Below are positions 33,549 to 42,530 of a stretch of 64,000 nucleotides of DNA, one piece after another. Position numbers and translations under genes: made by a program. The stretch covers positions 1-64,000 of the forward strand of contig NZ_JBMSDZ010000012.1 in assembly GCF_049445995.1 (NCBI RefSeq), in the 5' to 3' direction. Position 1 is the first letter of the stretch. Every line of letters starts with the position of its first letter. This DNA comes from Dyella_A sp049445995 (GTDB lineage: Bacteria > Pseudomonadota > Gammaproteobacteria > Xanthomonadales > Rhodanobacteraceae). The notes under the pieces were generated by a model, which was not told the DNA's origin, ran no database searches, and was given only the letters and a program-made list of their open reading frames with translations.

Positions 33549-36500
33549 TTAGGCCTGTTGCGTGTCCGGATGTTGCGGGTCGCTTTCGCGAGCCCACGCG
33601 CGGCTGGCCGGGTCCTTGATGCTGAGCGCGGCACGCCAGCGCTGCTGCTGGTCCGCGTCACCTTCCACCAGCCATTGCAGCTTGCCCGCGACGCGGGCGG
33701 CGACGGCGATGCCGTCTTCGAACAGGATGCGGGTGCTGGCGACGGCGGGCAGGCGATCGCCGGCGAGCGTGGTGCCGACGAGGTTGAGCGGGTCGCAGCC
33801 GTTGACGATGACGTGCTGGCTGTTGAGCGGGCGCTTGGGTACGGCGCGCAGGGCGGGGATGGCTTCGGGCAGCGCGAACTGTTCGCCGACCAGGCCTTCG
33901 ACGAAGCGGCCGCCGCGGATTTCGCCGCGCGCCTCCAGCCGCTGGTAGACCTGGCGCAGCTCGCGCCAGCTGGGCAGCCAGCTGGCCTCGCGTTCCAGCA
34001 GTTTCCAGAACACCACGCCGTAGCGTTGCAGCAGGGTGCGGGCGACGTGCTCGATCTGCTCGCGGCGCTGCGCGTCGTCGTCGTCGCGCGGCGCGCTGGC
34101 GCGCACCAGCGACCAGCGGCCGGCATCCTCGATGCCGCCGAAGCTGTGCCGGCGCAGGCGACGGTGGCGGCCGCTGTCGCGCTTGGCGGCGGGCAGCAGC
34201 AGGGCGCGCAGGCCGGCGAAGCTGTCGGCGGTGATGCGGCCGGCGGCGACCAGCTCGCCCAGCGCGTCTTCCAGCTCGGTGCGCAGCAGGCGGGCGCTGG
34301 CCATCAGTTCGTCGAAGAACAGTGCGCCCTCGTCGCGCAATGCATCGGCCACGGCCTGCGCGCGGGAGGACAGCGCGGGCGGCTCGGAGGAGTCGCGTTC
34401 GGCCACGGCCGTCCAGACGGCCAATTGCCGGCGCGGCAGCAGCACGATCGGTGTGCTTCGTACCGGACCGTTGCCGCCACCGCTGGCCGCGCGCAGCCGA
34501 CTCCAGCCGATGCGGCCGGTGCGGCACAGCTCATCCAGCCAGGGGCTGGCGTAATCCTCGATGCGGGCGGGCAGCAGTTCGGTTTCCCACGCGCCGGCGG
34601 CGGCCTCGAAGCCTTCCAGCTGGGCCAGCGTGGCGGTGAGCGCGTCCGGGCCGCGGCGGCGGGTGCCGGGCGCGAGGTGCTGCCAGTCGATGAGGAAGCG
34701 CATCAGGTCGCGCCGGCTCACCGGCTCGATCTCCCGGCGCAGGCGGCCCAGCGTGTAGCGGTGGATGCGCACCAGCAGGTGGCGTTCGCACCATTCCATC
34801 GGCGCTTCGGTGGCCCGGGCTTGCGGGGTGAAGCGGCCCTGGATCACGTAGCCCTCGGTCTGCAGGCGCAGCAGGGCTTGGTTGATGTCTTGCGGTGCTA
34901 CCGCCAGCGTGGCGGCGAGCGTGGCGACGGTGACCGGGCCGGTGCCGAGCAGGCGGCCGCGGACGAGTTCGCGCAGGGCGTCGTCGCGGGTCCAGGCTTT
35001 GCTGGCGAAGGCGGGCGGGACGGTGACGGCGGGTGCCACGCTGGCTTGCGGGTGGATGGCGAGCCAGAGCGGGAGTTTTTCGGTGGTGGTGTGGAGGGAC
35101 GGCGTGCTTCCAGTGGGGGACTGAGGTGGCGTGGCCCCCTCACCCCAACCCTCTCCCCCCAAGGGGGGAGAGGGAGCAAGAGCCGTGGCGCGACCGTTGG
35201 CCTCGAGTGCATCGATCCATGCGGACCAGCCGTGCTGCGCGACTTCGGCGGTGGTGAGGCCGCCGAGGGCGTCGAGGGCCTCGTGCATTTCATCGGCGCT
35301 GCGCACCTGCGGCCATGCCTCGTCGCGCACGGCGTCGATGGCGGCGGGGTCGAGCGTGCCGAGGTCGGCGGCGTGGTCGCTGGGGTTCCAGCGGCCGGCG
35401 GCCTGGGTGCGGCGTTCTTCCAGCGGCGCGTCGTCGAGGAAGGCGTACGGCGCGGCGGTGAGCACTTCGCTGGCCAGCGGGCTGGGGCCGGTGAGGTCGC
35501 GGGCGACCACGCGGATGGCGCCGCTTTCGAGCCCACGCAGCACGCCGAGCAGGCCGTCCAGGTCCATCGCCTCGCGCAGGCAGTCGTGCAGGGTCTGCGC
35601 CACCAGCGGGTGGTCGGGAATCTCGCGCTCGCCGACGATGTTCTCCAGGCAGGCGACCTGGTCGGGGAACACGGTGGCGAGCAGGTCCTCGCTGCGCATG
35701 CGCTGGATCTGCGGTGGCGTTTTCCTGCCGCCGCGGAAGCGCGGCAGCGCCAGCGCGGTGACCGCGTTCCAGCGCCAGCGCGCGCCGAACAGCGGCGCGT
35801 CGAGCAGGGCCTGGGTGAGCACGTGCTCGGCGCTGGCCGAGTGCAGGTAGCGGGCGACCTCTTCCAGCGGAAAGCTGTGGCTGGTGGAAAGCGACAGCAC
35901 GATCGCGTCCTCGGTGGCCGCCGCCTGCAGCTCGAAGTTGAACTGGCGGCAGAAGCGCTTGCGCAGCGCCAGCCCCCAGGCGCGGTTGATGCGGCTGCCG
36001 AACGGCGAGTGGATCACCAATTGGGTGCCGCCGGATTCGTCGAAGAAGCGCTCGAAGACGATGGTGGACTGGGTGGGCAGCACGCCGAGCGCGGTCTTGG
36101 AGGCGGCGAGGTAGTCGGTGAGCTGCTGCGCGGCGGATTCGCTGAGGCCGAGCATGTCGCGCAGCCATGTAACGGCGCGCGCGGTTTTGCTCCCCTCTCC
36201 CGCCGGGAGAGGGGTTGGGGGTGAGGGTTCGGGGGTGGCGCGCGCTTCGGGCGCACCCTCACCCCCGCCCCTCTCCCGGGGGGAGAGGGGTTCAAGCCGT
36301 GCGTCGATTTCCTCGCGCAGCCGCGACACGCCGAACGACAGCGCATCGCTGCGCCCCGGCGCCTCGCCCAGCCAGAACGGGATGCTCGGCGGCATGCCGT
36401 GGGCGTCTTCCACGCGCAGGCGGCCGGCTTCCACGCGCTGGATGCGGTAGCTGGTGTTGCCGAGCTGGAAGATGTCGCCGGCCAGGCTCTCGACGGCGAA

Positions 36501-38120
36501 ATCCTCGTGCACCGAGCCGATCACCGTACCCTGCGGTTCCAGCACCACCAGGTAGTCAGCGGTGTCGGGAATGGCGCCGCCGGAAGTGATCGCGGTGAGC
36601 CGCGCGCCGCGGCGCGCGCGCAGCTGGCCGTGCACGGCGTCGTGGTGCAGATAGCCTTCGCGCGGGCCGCGGCGGGTGCTGTAGCCCTCCACCAGCATGC
36701 GCACCACGGCGTCGAAATCGGCGCGCGACAGGTCGCGGTACGGGTCGGCGCCGCGCACCAGCGCGTACAGGCCATCTTCGTCCCACTCGCGGCAGGCCAC
36801 CTCGGCGACGATCTGCTGCGCCAGCACGTCCAGCGGCTGCGGGGGAATGGTCAGGGTGTCCAGCTCGCCGCGGCGCACGCAGTCGAGCAGCGCCGCGCAC
36901 TCCACCAGCTCGTCGCGGGTGGGGGGGAACAGCCGCGCCTTCGGTGTGCCGATCACCGCATGACCGGAGCGCCCGGCGCGCTGCAGGAACGCGGCGATCG
37001 AGCGCGGCGAGCCGATCTGGCAGACCAGGTCGACGTCGCCGATGTCGATGCCCAGTTCCAGCGAGGCGGTGGCGACCAACGCGGACAGCTCGCCGCGCTT
37101 GAGCCGCTGCTCGGCATCCAGCCGCTGCTCCTTGGCCAGGCTGCCGTGGTGCGCGGCGACGTGTTGCTTGCCCAGCCGCTCGGACAGGTGCCGCGTGACC
37201 CGTTCGGCCATCCGCCGCGTGTTGACGAACACCAGCGTGGTGCGGTGGCTTTCGATCAGCGCAGCGAGCTGGTGGTAGATCAGCTCCCAGCCGTCATTGG
37301 ACATCACCGCTTCCAGCGGTACCGGCGGCACGCTGAGGCCGAGGTCGCGCGGGCGCTGGTGGCCGACGTCGATGACAGTGACGTCGCTCTTCGCGTTCGC
37401 CCCCTCTCCCCGCTGGGGAGAGGGAGCAAGTCTGTCGCCGCTCGGATCGTGGCCAGCCCCCACCAGGAACCGCGCCACCGCCTCGATCGGCTTCTGCGTC
37501 GCCGACAGGCCGATGCGGTGCAGGCGCCGGCCGCACAGCGCGTCCAGCCGCTCCAGCGACAGCGCCAGATGCGAACCGCGCTTGCTCGCGGCCACGGCGT
37601 GGATCTCGTCGACAATCAGCGTGCGCGCGGTGCCCAGCATGGCGCGGCCGGACGCCGAGCCGAGCAGGATGTACAGCGATTCGGGCGTGGTCACCAGGAT
37701 GTGCGGCGGCGTCTTGCGCATCCACGCGCGCTCGGCCTGCGGCGTGTCGCCGGTGCGCACGGCGGTGCGGATCGCCACGTCGGGCAGGCCGCGCTTTTCC
37801 AGCTCGGCGCGGATGCCTTCCAGCGGTTCTTCCAGGTTGATGTGGATGTCGTTGGACAGCGCCTTCAGCGGCGACACGTAGACCACCCGCGTCTCGTCCG
37901 GCAGCGCGCCGCCGTTCGCCACGCCCTCGCGCACCAGCGCGTCGATGGCGGCGAGGAAAGCGGTGAGCGTCTTGCCCGAGCCGGTGGGCGCGGCCACCAG
38001 GGTGGCCTCACCCGCACGGATCGCCGGCCACGCCCGCACCTGCGCCGCGGTGGGCGCGTCGAAGCGGCCGCGGAACCAGGTGGCCACGGCGGGATGGAAG
38101 TCGGCGAGCGGGGTGTCCAT
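33549..38120 (-). CDS. lhr: Lhr-family DEAD/DEAH ATP-dependent helicase with repeat-derived insertions
   Basis: A 1523-residue superfamily 2 helicase of the long Lhr type, close to the usual length of about 1500. RecA1 has APTGSGKTL and DEIH (VDEIHAVAASKRG) and motif III GLSATQKP; RecA2 has VNTRRMAERV and the RSGHAV motif VI; a winged helix and the long C-terminal domain follow. Lhr translocates on single-stranded DNA and is linked to DNA repair. ATG 38120 is chosen at MDTPLADFHPAV, since the frame upstream lacks helicase character. Three palindromic repeats are read in frame, adding Ser/Pro/Gly/Glu-rich segments such as APSPPLGGEGWGEG. Confidence 0.9.
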   Translation of the reverse strand: MDTPLADFHPAVATWFRGRFDAPTAAQVRAWPAIRAGEATLVAAPTGSGKTLTAFLAAIDALVREGVANGGALPDETRVVYVSPLKALSNDIHINLEEPLEGIRAELEKRGLPDVAIRTAVRTGDTPQAERAWMRKTPPHILVTTPESLYILLGSASGRAMLGTARTLIVDEIHAVAASKRGSHLALSLERLDALCGRRLHRIGLSATQKPIEAVARFLVGAGHDPSGDRLAPSPQRGEGANAKSDVTVIDVGHQRPRDLGLSVPPVPLEAVMSNDGWELIYHQLAALIESHRTTLVFVNTRRMAERVTRHLSERLGKQHVAAHHGSLAKEQRLDAEQRLKRGELSALVATASLELGIDIGDVDLVCQIGSPRSIAAFLQRAGRSGHAVIGTPKARLFPPTRDELVECAALLDCVRRGELDTLTIPPQPLDVLAQQIVAEVACREWDEDGLYALVRGADPYRDLSRADFDAVVRMLVEGYSTRRGPREGYLHHDAVHGQLRARRGARLTAITSGGAIPDTADYLVVLEPQGTVIGSVHEDFAVESLAGDIFQLGNTSYRIQRVEAGRLRVEDAHGMPPSIPFWLGEAPGRSDALSFGVSRLREEIDARLEPLSPRERGGGEGAPEARATPEPSPPTPLPAGEGSKTARAVTWLRDMLGLSESAAQQLTDYLAASKTALGVLPTQSTIVFERFFDESGGTQLVIHSPFGSRINRAWGLALRKRFCRQFNFELQAAATEDAIVLSLSTSHSFPLEEVARYLHSASAEHVLTQALLDAPLFGARWRWNAVTALALPRFRGGRKTPPQIQRMRSEDLLATVFPDQVACLENIVGEREIPDHPLVAQTLHDCLREAMDLDGLLGVLRGLESGAIRVVARDLTGPSPLASEVLTAAPYAFLDDAPLEERRTQAAGRWNPSDHAADLGTLDPAAIDAVRDEAWPQVRSADEMHEALDALGGLTTAEVAQHGWSAWIDALEANGRATALAPSPPLGGEGWGEGATPPQSPTGSTPSLHTTTEKLPLWLAIHPQASVAPAVTVPPAFASKAWTRDDALRELVRGRLLGTGPVTVATLAATLAVAPQDINQALLRLQTEGYVIQGRFTPQARATEAPMEWCERHLLVRIHRYTLGRLRREIEPVSRRDLMRFLIDWQHLAPGTRRRGPDALTATLAQLEGFEAAAGAWETELLPARIEDYASPWLDELCRTGRIGWSRLRAASGGGNGPVRSTPIVLLPRRQLAVWTAVAERDSSEPPALSSRAQAVADALRDEGALFFDELMASARLLRTELEDALGELVAAGRITADSFAGLRALLLPAAKRDSGRHRRLRRHSFGGIEDAGRWSLVRASAPRDDDDAQRREQIEHVARTLLQRYGVVFWKLLEREASWLPSWRELRQVYQRLEARGEIRGGRFVEGLVGEQFALPEAIPALRAVPKRPLNSQHVIVNGCDPLNLVGTTLAGDRLPAVASTRILFEDGIAVAARVAGKLQWLVEGDADQQQRWRAALSIKDPASRAWARESDPQHPDTQQA
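35134..35180. repeat. CTCTCCCCCC/GGGGGGAGAG palindrome inside lhr (C-terminal)
   Basis: The palindrome CCCTCACCCCAACC-CTCTCCCCCC-aa-GGGGGGAGAG-GGAGCAAG is read on the minus strand in frame as part of lhr, encoding LAPSPPLGGEGWGEGAT. Same family as the copies at 6.7 kb and 42 kb. Confidence 0.85.
36189..36294. repeat. Double CCCTCTCCC/GGGAGAGGG palindrome inside lhr (middle)
   Basis: Two palindromes in opposite orientation, about 36190-36213 and 36266-36291, enclose ggttgggggtgagggttcgg-type sequence. They are translated in frame as PLSPRERGGGEG and PSPPTPLPAGEGS. The unit layout (palindrome, spacer, inverted palindrome) matches the unit at about 6765-6880. Confidence 0.88.
37401..37430. repeat. 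CCCTCTCCCC/GGGGAGAGGG palindrome inside lhr (helicase core)
   Basis: The palindrome CCCCTCTCCC-cgct-GGGGAGAGGG lies within the RecA2-proximal part of lhr and is read in frame as LAPSPQRGEGANA, between GLSATQKPIEAV and the next conserved helicase segment. Confidence 0.85.
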
Positions 38121-38325
38121 GTCCGGCCTCGGCGCGGGGGCGGGAGCGGTCGGCGTCACCGCATGGATATAGGGCCTGGCGCGCAACGCCGCAAGCGCGG
38201 GCGGCGTGCCCGTGCGCACGCCTTGTCGCCCTGCGACTTGTGCCGGCGGCCCGGCTTGCACATGCTGGATGGTGCCCCGCCCCGGCGCCGCCTCGCGCGC
38301 CGCTTCGCATCGAAGGAGATTCACC

Positions 38326-40587
38326 ATGTCGCCACGCCGCCCGCTGCAACGCACCCTGCTCAACACCAGCCTCGCCTGCGCCATGGCGGTTACCGCGGGC
38401 ATGTCGCTGGCGGCGTCCGCGCCCGCGGCGTCGCCCCGGCCGTGGATGAACGCCGCGCTCACGCCAGACCAGCGCGCCGACCTGCTGGTGAAGGCGATGA
38501 CCCAGGACGAGAAGTTCCGGCTGATCCGCAGCGAGTACGGCGCGATCTTCAACGGCCAGCCCAAGCCGGCCGGCTCGAAGGATGCGGCCGGCTACATTCC
38601 GGCGATGCCGAGGCTGGGCCTGCCGGCGATCCACGAGACCGACGCCGGCCAGGGCGTGGCGCGTCCGGCCGCGTTCGGCGACGGCGACACCGCGCTGCCG
38701 GCCGGGCTGGCCGCCGCGGCCAGCTTCGACCCGCAGCTGGCCCGCGATGGCGGCGCGATGATCGGCCGCCAGGCGCACCGCATGGGCTTCAGCGTGCTGC
38801 TGGCCGGCGGCGTGGATCTGGCGCGCGACCCGCGCAACGGCCGCAACTTCGAATACGCCGGCGAGGACCCGCTGCTGGCCGGCAGCATCGTCGGCGCGGC
38901 GATCGCCGGCATCCAGAGCCAGCACGTGGTGTCCACCGTGAAGCACTACGCGATGAACGATCTGGAAACCGCGCGCAACACGCTCAGCGCCAACATCGAC
39001 CAGACCGCCGCGCGCGAGTCCGACCTGCTCGCCTTCGAGATCGCCATCGCCGAGGGCCGGCCCGGCTCGGTGATGTGCGCGTACAACCGGGTCAACAGCG
39101 TCTACGCCTGCGAGAACGACTGGCTGCTCAACCAGGTGCTCAAGCGCGACTGGAAGTACCCGGGCTTCGTGATGTCCGACTGGGGCGCGGTGCACAGCGC
39201 GGCCAGGGCGGCGAATGCCGGGCTGGACCAGGAATCGGCCGGCGAGCGCTTCGACAAGGAGGTGTACTTCGACCAGCCGCTGCGCGAGGCGGTGGCCAGG
39301 GGCGAGGTGCCGCCCTCGCGCATCGACGACATGGTCCACCGCATCGTGCGCGCGTTCTTCGCGGTGGGAGCGTTCGAGCACCCGGCCAAGGAGGCGCCGA
39401 TCGACTACGCCGCCGACGCCAAGGTGTCGCAGCGCGCGGCCGAGGCCGGCATGGTGCTGCTGCGCAACGCGTCGAACGCGCTGCCGCTGGGCAAGGGCGT
39501 CGGCGCGGTGGCGATCATCGGCAGCCATGCCGACGTGGGCGTCACCACCGGCGGCGGTTCCTCCGCGGTGAAGCCGCGCGGCGGCAGCCCGGTCACCGGC
39601 ATCGAGCCGACCACCTGGCCGGGCCCGAAGATGTACCAGCGCTCCTCGCCGATGCAGGCGATCGGCCGGCGCAACGGCGGCAAGGTGGCCTACGCCAGCG
39701 GCGAGGACATCGCCGCGGCGGCGAGGCTGGCGGCGCAGTCGAAGGTGGCCGTGGTGTTCGCCGAGCAATGGGTGGCCGAGTCGTTCGATGTGCCGACGAT
39801 GAACCTGCCCGGCAACCAGGACGCGCTGATCGCCGCGGTGGCCAGGGCCAACCCGCACACCATCGTGGTGCTTCAGACCAACGGCCCGGTGAAGATGCCG
39901 TGGCTCGACCAGGTGCAGGGCGTCGTCGAGGCCTGGTACCCGGGCGCCAACGGCGGCGAGGCGATCGCCCGCGTGCTGTTCGGCGAGGTCGAGCCGTCCG
40001 GCCGCCTGCCGCTGACCTGGCCGAAGGACGAGTCGCAGCTGCCGCGCCCGACCATCCCCGGCGCCGGCCTGGCGGCGATCGGCATCCCGCCGCAGGGCGA
40101 GCCGCAGCAGGACATCGACTACAACATCGAGGGCGCCGGCGTCGGCTACCGCTGGTTCCAGAGGAAGCACCTGCAGCCGCTGTTCCCGTTCGGCTACGGC
40201 CTGGGCTACACCACGTTCCGCTACGGCACGCCGACGGTGCACACGAGCGGCGGGCAGGTGACCGCCACGGTGCGCGTCAGCAACACCGGCCAGCGCGCCG
40301 GCGTGGCCGTGCCGCAGTTGTACGTGACCCCGCCCGGTGCTGACACGCGGCGTCTGGCCGGCTGGCAGCGCGTGACGCTGGCGCCGGGACAGAGCCGCGA
40401 GGTGACGATCACCGCCAGCCCGGTGCGCCTGGCCTCCTGGGACCCGGCCGCGCACGGCTGGCAGCGCACGGCCGGCAGCTACCGTTTCGAACTCGGCGCC
40501 TCGGCCACCGACATCGCCGGCCAGGCCACCACCCAGCTCCCGGCCGCCCACTGCACCCTCGCCGCCTGCACCCTCGCCAGGCCCTGA
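38326..40587 (+). CDS. Glycoside hydrolase family 3 beta-glucosidase, exported
   Basis: A 753-residue enzyme with a signal peptide (cleavage near APAAS, about residue 36). It has the GH3 N-terminal TIM barrel with VDLARDPRNGRNFEYAGEDP and the nucleophile Asp in VMSDWGAVHSA (about residue 285), the C-terminal alpha/beta sandwich, and a fibronectin-III-like end (QLYVTPPGAD...). It releases terminal beta-linked glucose from oligosaccharides in the periplasm or outside. A GAAGGAGAT ribosome site lies 4 nt before the ATG. Divergent from lhr with a 205-bp gap; no partner polysaccharide genes adjacent. Confidence 0.93.
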   Translation: MSPRRPLQRTLLNTSLACAMAVTAGMSLAASAPAASPRPWMNAALTPDQRADLLVKAMTQDEKFRLIRSEYGAIFNGQPKPAGSKDAAGYIPAMPRLGLPAIHETDAGQGVARPAAFGDGDTALPAGLAAAASFDPQLARDGGAMIGRQAHRMGFSVLLAGGVDLARDPRNGRNFEYAGEDPLLAGSIVGAAIAGIQSQHVVSTVKHYAMNDLETARNTLSANIDQTAARESDLLAFEIAIAEGRPGSVMCAYNRVNSVYACENDWLLNQVLKRDWKYPGFVMSDWGAVHSAARAANAGLDQESAGERFDKEVYFDQPLREAVARGEVPPSRIDDMVHRIVRAFFAVGAFEHPAKEAPIDYAADAKVSQRAAEAGMVLLRNASNALPLGKGVGAVAIIGSHADVGVTTGGGSSAVKPRGGSPVTGIEPTTWPGPKMYQRSSPMQAIGRRNGGKVAYASGEDIAAAARLAAQSKVAVVFAEQWVAESFDVPTMNLPGNQDALIAAVARANPHTIVVLQTNGPVKMPWLDQVQGVVEAWYPGANGGEAIARVLFGEVEPSGRLPLTWPKDESQLPRPTIPGAGLAAIGIPPQGEPQQDIDYNIEGAGVGYRWFQRKHLQPLFPFGYGLGYTTFRYGTPTVHTSGGQVTATVRVSNTGQRAGVAVPQLYVTPPGADTRRLAGWQRVTLAPGQSREVTITASPVRLASWDPAAHGWQRTAGSYRFELGASATDIAGQATTQLPAAHCTLAACTLARP

Positions 40588-40604
40588 CCGCGTAATCGCC
40601 ACCC

Positions 40605-40690
40605 CTGCAGATACCCGCTCGCGGGCGATGCTCTGGCTCCGATGCTGCATCAAAGCGAAAAAGGCATCGCCCGCGAGCGGGTATCTGCAG
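40605..40690. repeat. Long palindrome CTGCAGATACCCGCTCGCGG
   Basis: Arms CTGCAGATACCCGCTCGCGG.. and ..CCGCGAGCGGGTATCTGCAG are perfect complements for about 27 nt around a 32-nt centre. It lies 18 bp after the GH3 stop codon between convergent genes and could act as a bidirectional terminator-like hairpin. Its arms differ from the GTAGGAGCGC family, but the size and layout are alike. Confidence 0.9.
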
Positions 40691-40725
40691 AGGGCTTCGT
40701 CGTGTGGCGTGGGCAGGATGCGGCT

Positions 40726-40884
40726 TCAGCGCTTGCCGCGCATCGCGCGGATCAGCCAGCCCATCGCGAACAGGCCCAGCAGCAGGCCGATGCCGGCACC
40801 CAACAGGGCGCCGGCGCGGCCGGCGGCGAGATGGCCGATGCCGAATCCGAGCAGGAACAACAGCGGCAGTGGCAGGCAGCCCAT
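40726..40884 (-). CDS. Small glycine-rich membrane protein
   Basis: A 52-residue protein, MGCLPLPLLFLLGFGIGHLAAG..., with two hydrophobic segments rich in Gly/Ala and a basic C-terminus (IRAMRGKR). The Gly-x3-Gly pattern (GALLGAGIGLLLGLF) suggests tight helix packing. It is probably an inner-membrane protein of unknown role. The start at 40884 is preferred; the longer frame to 41016 adds a non-membrane leader overlapping the next promoter. Confidence 0.55.
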   Translation of the reverse strand: MGCLPLPLLFLLGFGIGHLAAGRAGALLGAGIGLLLGLFAMGWLIRAMRGKR

Positions 40885-41008
40885 CGATGGCGTCCGGTTG
40901 GCGAGGCAACGCGCGAGCATGCCGCAGATGCGGTGAGGATGGCGCCGTGGCCGCGTTGGCGTGGCACCGACCCACGTTGCATCATGGGCCTTTACCCCAA
41001 CCCCGAAG

Positions 41009-41890
41009 ATGCCCATGGACGTGGACGCGCGCCCGCAACCGCCTTATGTCCGTGCGCCGGAAGGCGTGCTGGATGCCCGCCCCGTGGCCGATGGACAGGA
41101 GCTGGTGCGCCGGCACTGGGCGCTGCCCGGCGCCAGTCGCGCCGTGCTGCTGGTGCATGGACTGGGCGAGCACAGCGGCCGCTACCGCCACGTCGCCGCC
41201 TGGTTCAACGCGCGCGGCTACGACGCGCTGGGCTACGACCAGCGCGGCCACGGCCTGAGCCGCGGACCGCGCGGCGCGCTGTCGCGGAGCGATGACCTGC
41301 TGACCGATCTCGCCGCCGTGTACGCCGACTACGCGGCGCGCGCGCCGGCGCTGCCGCTGCTGCTCGGTCACAGCATGGGCGGCCTGGTGGCGGCGCGCGC
41401 CGTGCTGGACGGCCGCGTCGCGCCGGCGGCGCTGGTGCTGTCCTCGCCGGCGTTTCGCAGTCACGAGGCACGGTGGCTGCAGTCGCTGGCGGCGGGTCTG
41501 GCGCGCGCCCTGCCGAACCTGCCGCTGCGCACCGGACTGGCGGTGGATCGCCTGTCGCACGACGCCTCGGTGGCGGCGGCGTATCGCCACGACCCGCTGT
41601 GCAGCGCGCGCATCACGCCGCGACTGGCCGATTTCATCTTTCGCGCCGGGCCATCGTGCATCGCGGATGCCTCGCGCCTGACGGTGCCGACCCTGCTGCT
41701 GGCCGCCGGCGCCGATCGCCTGGTCGACGCCGCCGGCAGCCGCGAGTTCGCCGCCGCCGCATGGGCCACCGGCCGGCTCACCGCGCGCCATTTCGACACG
41801 CTCTACCACGAGCTGTTCAACGAGGCCGAGCCGGCGCGCAGCCAGGTGATGAAGCAGCTCGGCGACTGGCTGGCGCGCCTGCCGGGTTGA
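41009..41890 (+). CDS. Alpha/beta hydrolase, monoacylglycerol-lipase-like
   Basis: A 293-residue cytosolic serine hydrolase. The oxyanion HGLGEHSGRY and cap-entry YDQRGHGLSRGPRG are hallmarks of lysophospholipase/monoacylglycerol lipases (PldB/YtpA-like). The nucleophile is in GHSMGGLVAAR (about residue 118), Asp in LLLAAGADRLVD and His in LYHELFNE. It would hydrolyse monoacylglycerols, lysophospholipids or small esters. ATG 41009 is used; a second in-frame ATG lies two codons on. Followed by a repeat block. Confidence 0.88.
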   Translation: MPMDVDARPQPPYVRAPEGVLDARPVADGQELVRRHWALPGASRAVLLVHGLGEHSGRYRHVAAWFNARGYDALGYDQRGHGLSRGPRGALSRSDDLLTDLAAVYADYAARAPALPLLLGHSMGGLVAARAVLDGRVAPAALVLSSPAFRSHEARWLQSLAAGLARALPNLPLRTGLAVDRLSHDASVAAAYRHDPLCSARITPRLADFIFRAGPSCIADASRLTVPTLLLAAGADRLVDAAGSREFAAAAWATGRLTARHFDTLYHELFNEAEPARSQVMKQLGDWLARLPG

Positions 41891-41974
41891 GCCTTTCCCT
41901 CCGTTCGCGCCGCGCGTCGCTCGCCGCTCGCGGTGGCGGGCTTCGAGGGTGGTTGGGTCGTCGCGAGGCGCCGG

Positions 41975-42425
41975 GTTTCAAGCCCTCTCCCCCGAGCGTG
42001 CTCGGGGGAGAGGGTTGGGTGAGGGGGTGCTTTGGAGGTTGGTTGCCCGCGGGCGCGGCGGTTATCGCTTGAAAGCCAGAGCCCCCCTCACCCCGACCCT
42101 CTCCCCCGAACGGCGAAGCCGTTCAAGGGAGAGGGAGCAGATCGTGGGCGTCGAGGCAGCGTGGCCCTCGCCGCTTTAGCCCTCTCCCCCGAACGGCGAA
42201 GCCGTTCAAGGGAGAGGGAGCAGATCGTGGGCGTCGAGGCAGCGTGGTGCTCGCCGCTTTAGCCCTCTCCCCCGAGCGTGCTCGGGGGAGAGGGTTGGGT
42301 GAGGGGGCGATCTGGAGGCTGGCTGTCCGCGGGCGCGGCGGTGGTCGCTTGAAAGCCAGAGCCCCCCTCACCCCGACCCTCTCCCCCGAACGGCGAAGCC
42401 GTTCAAGGGAGAGGGAGCAAGGCGG
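41975..42425. repeat. Dense block of CCCTCTCCCCCGA palindromes with tandem and nested duplications
   Basis: About 450 bp hold five palindromes of two kinds: CCCTCTCCCCCGAGCGTGCTCGGGGGAGAGGG (two copies, near 41988 and 42263) and CCCTCTCCCCCGAACGG...CCGTTCAAGGGAGAGGG (three copies, near 42097, 42180 and 42377). A unit of about 84 bp (gtgggcgtcgaggcagcgtgg...cgctttag) is tandemly duplicated at about 42097-42262. A composite of about 150 bp appears at both ends of the block (near 41975-42135 and 42260-42420) with about 92% identity. No gene lies in the 640 bp between the hydrolase and ccoN apart from these and the Anr-like box. Confidence 0.92.
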
Positions 42426-42463
42426 TGGGCGGCGTCCTCCGCGCGGTGGAATGACGCATGGAC

Positions 42464-42477
42464 TTGACCCACATCAA
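42464..42477 (+). promoter_or_regulatory. FNR/Anr-like box upstream of ccoN
   Basis: TTGACCCACATCAA matches TTGAT-N4-ATCAA at 9 of 10 positions and lies 53 nt before the ccoN start codon, a typical placement for an activating FNR/Anr site at about -41. Low-oxygen induction of cbb3 oxidase by such regulators is well established. Confidence 0.75.
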
Positions 42478-42530
42478 CGCGGGCGCGGAACAGTGTACGC
42501 ACAATGGCGCCATCAATCGGGGGAGGCGGC

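Noticed and set aside
41975..42425. Possible CRISPR array from regularly repeated palindromes
   Set aside because: Repeat units are palindromes of different lengths with duplicated spacers, not short uniform repeats with unique spacers, and no cas gene is nearby.
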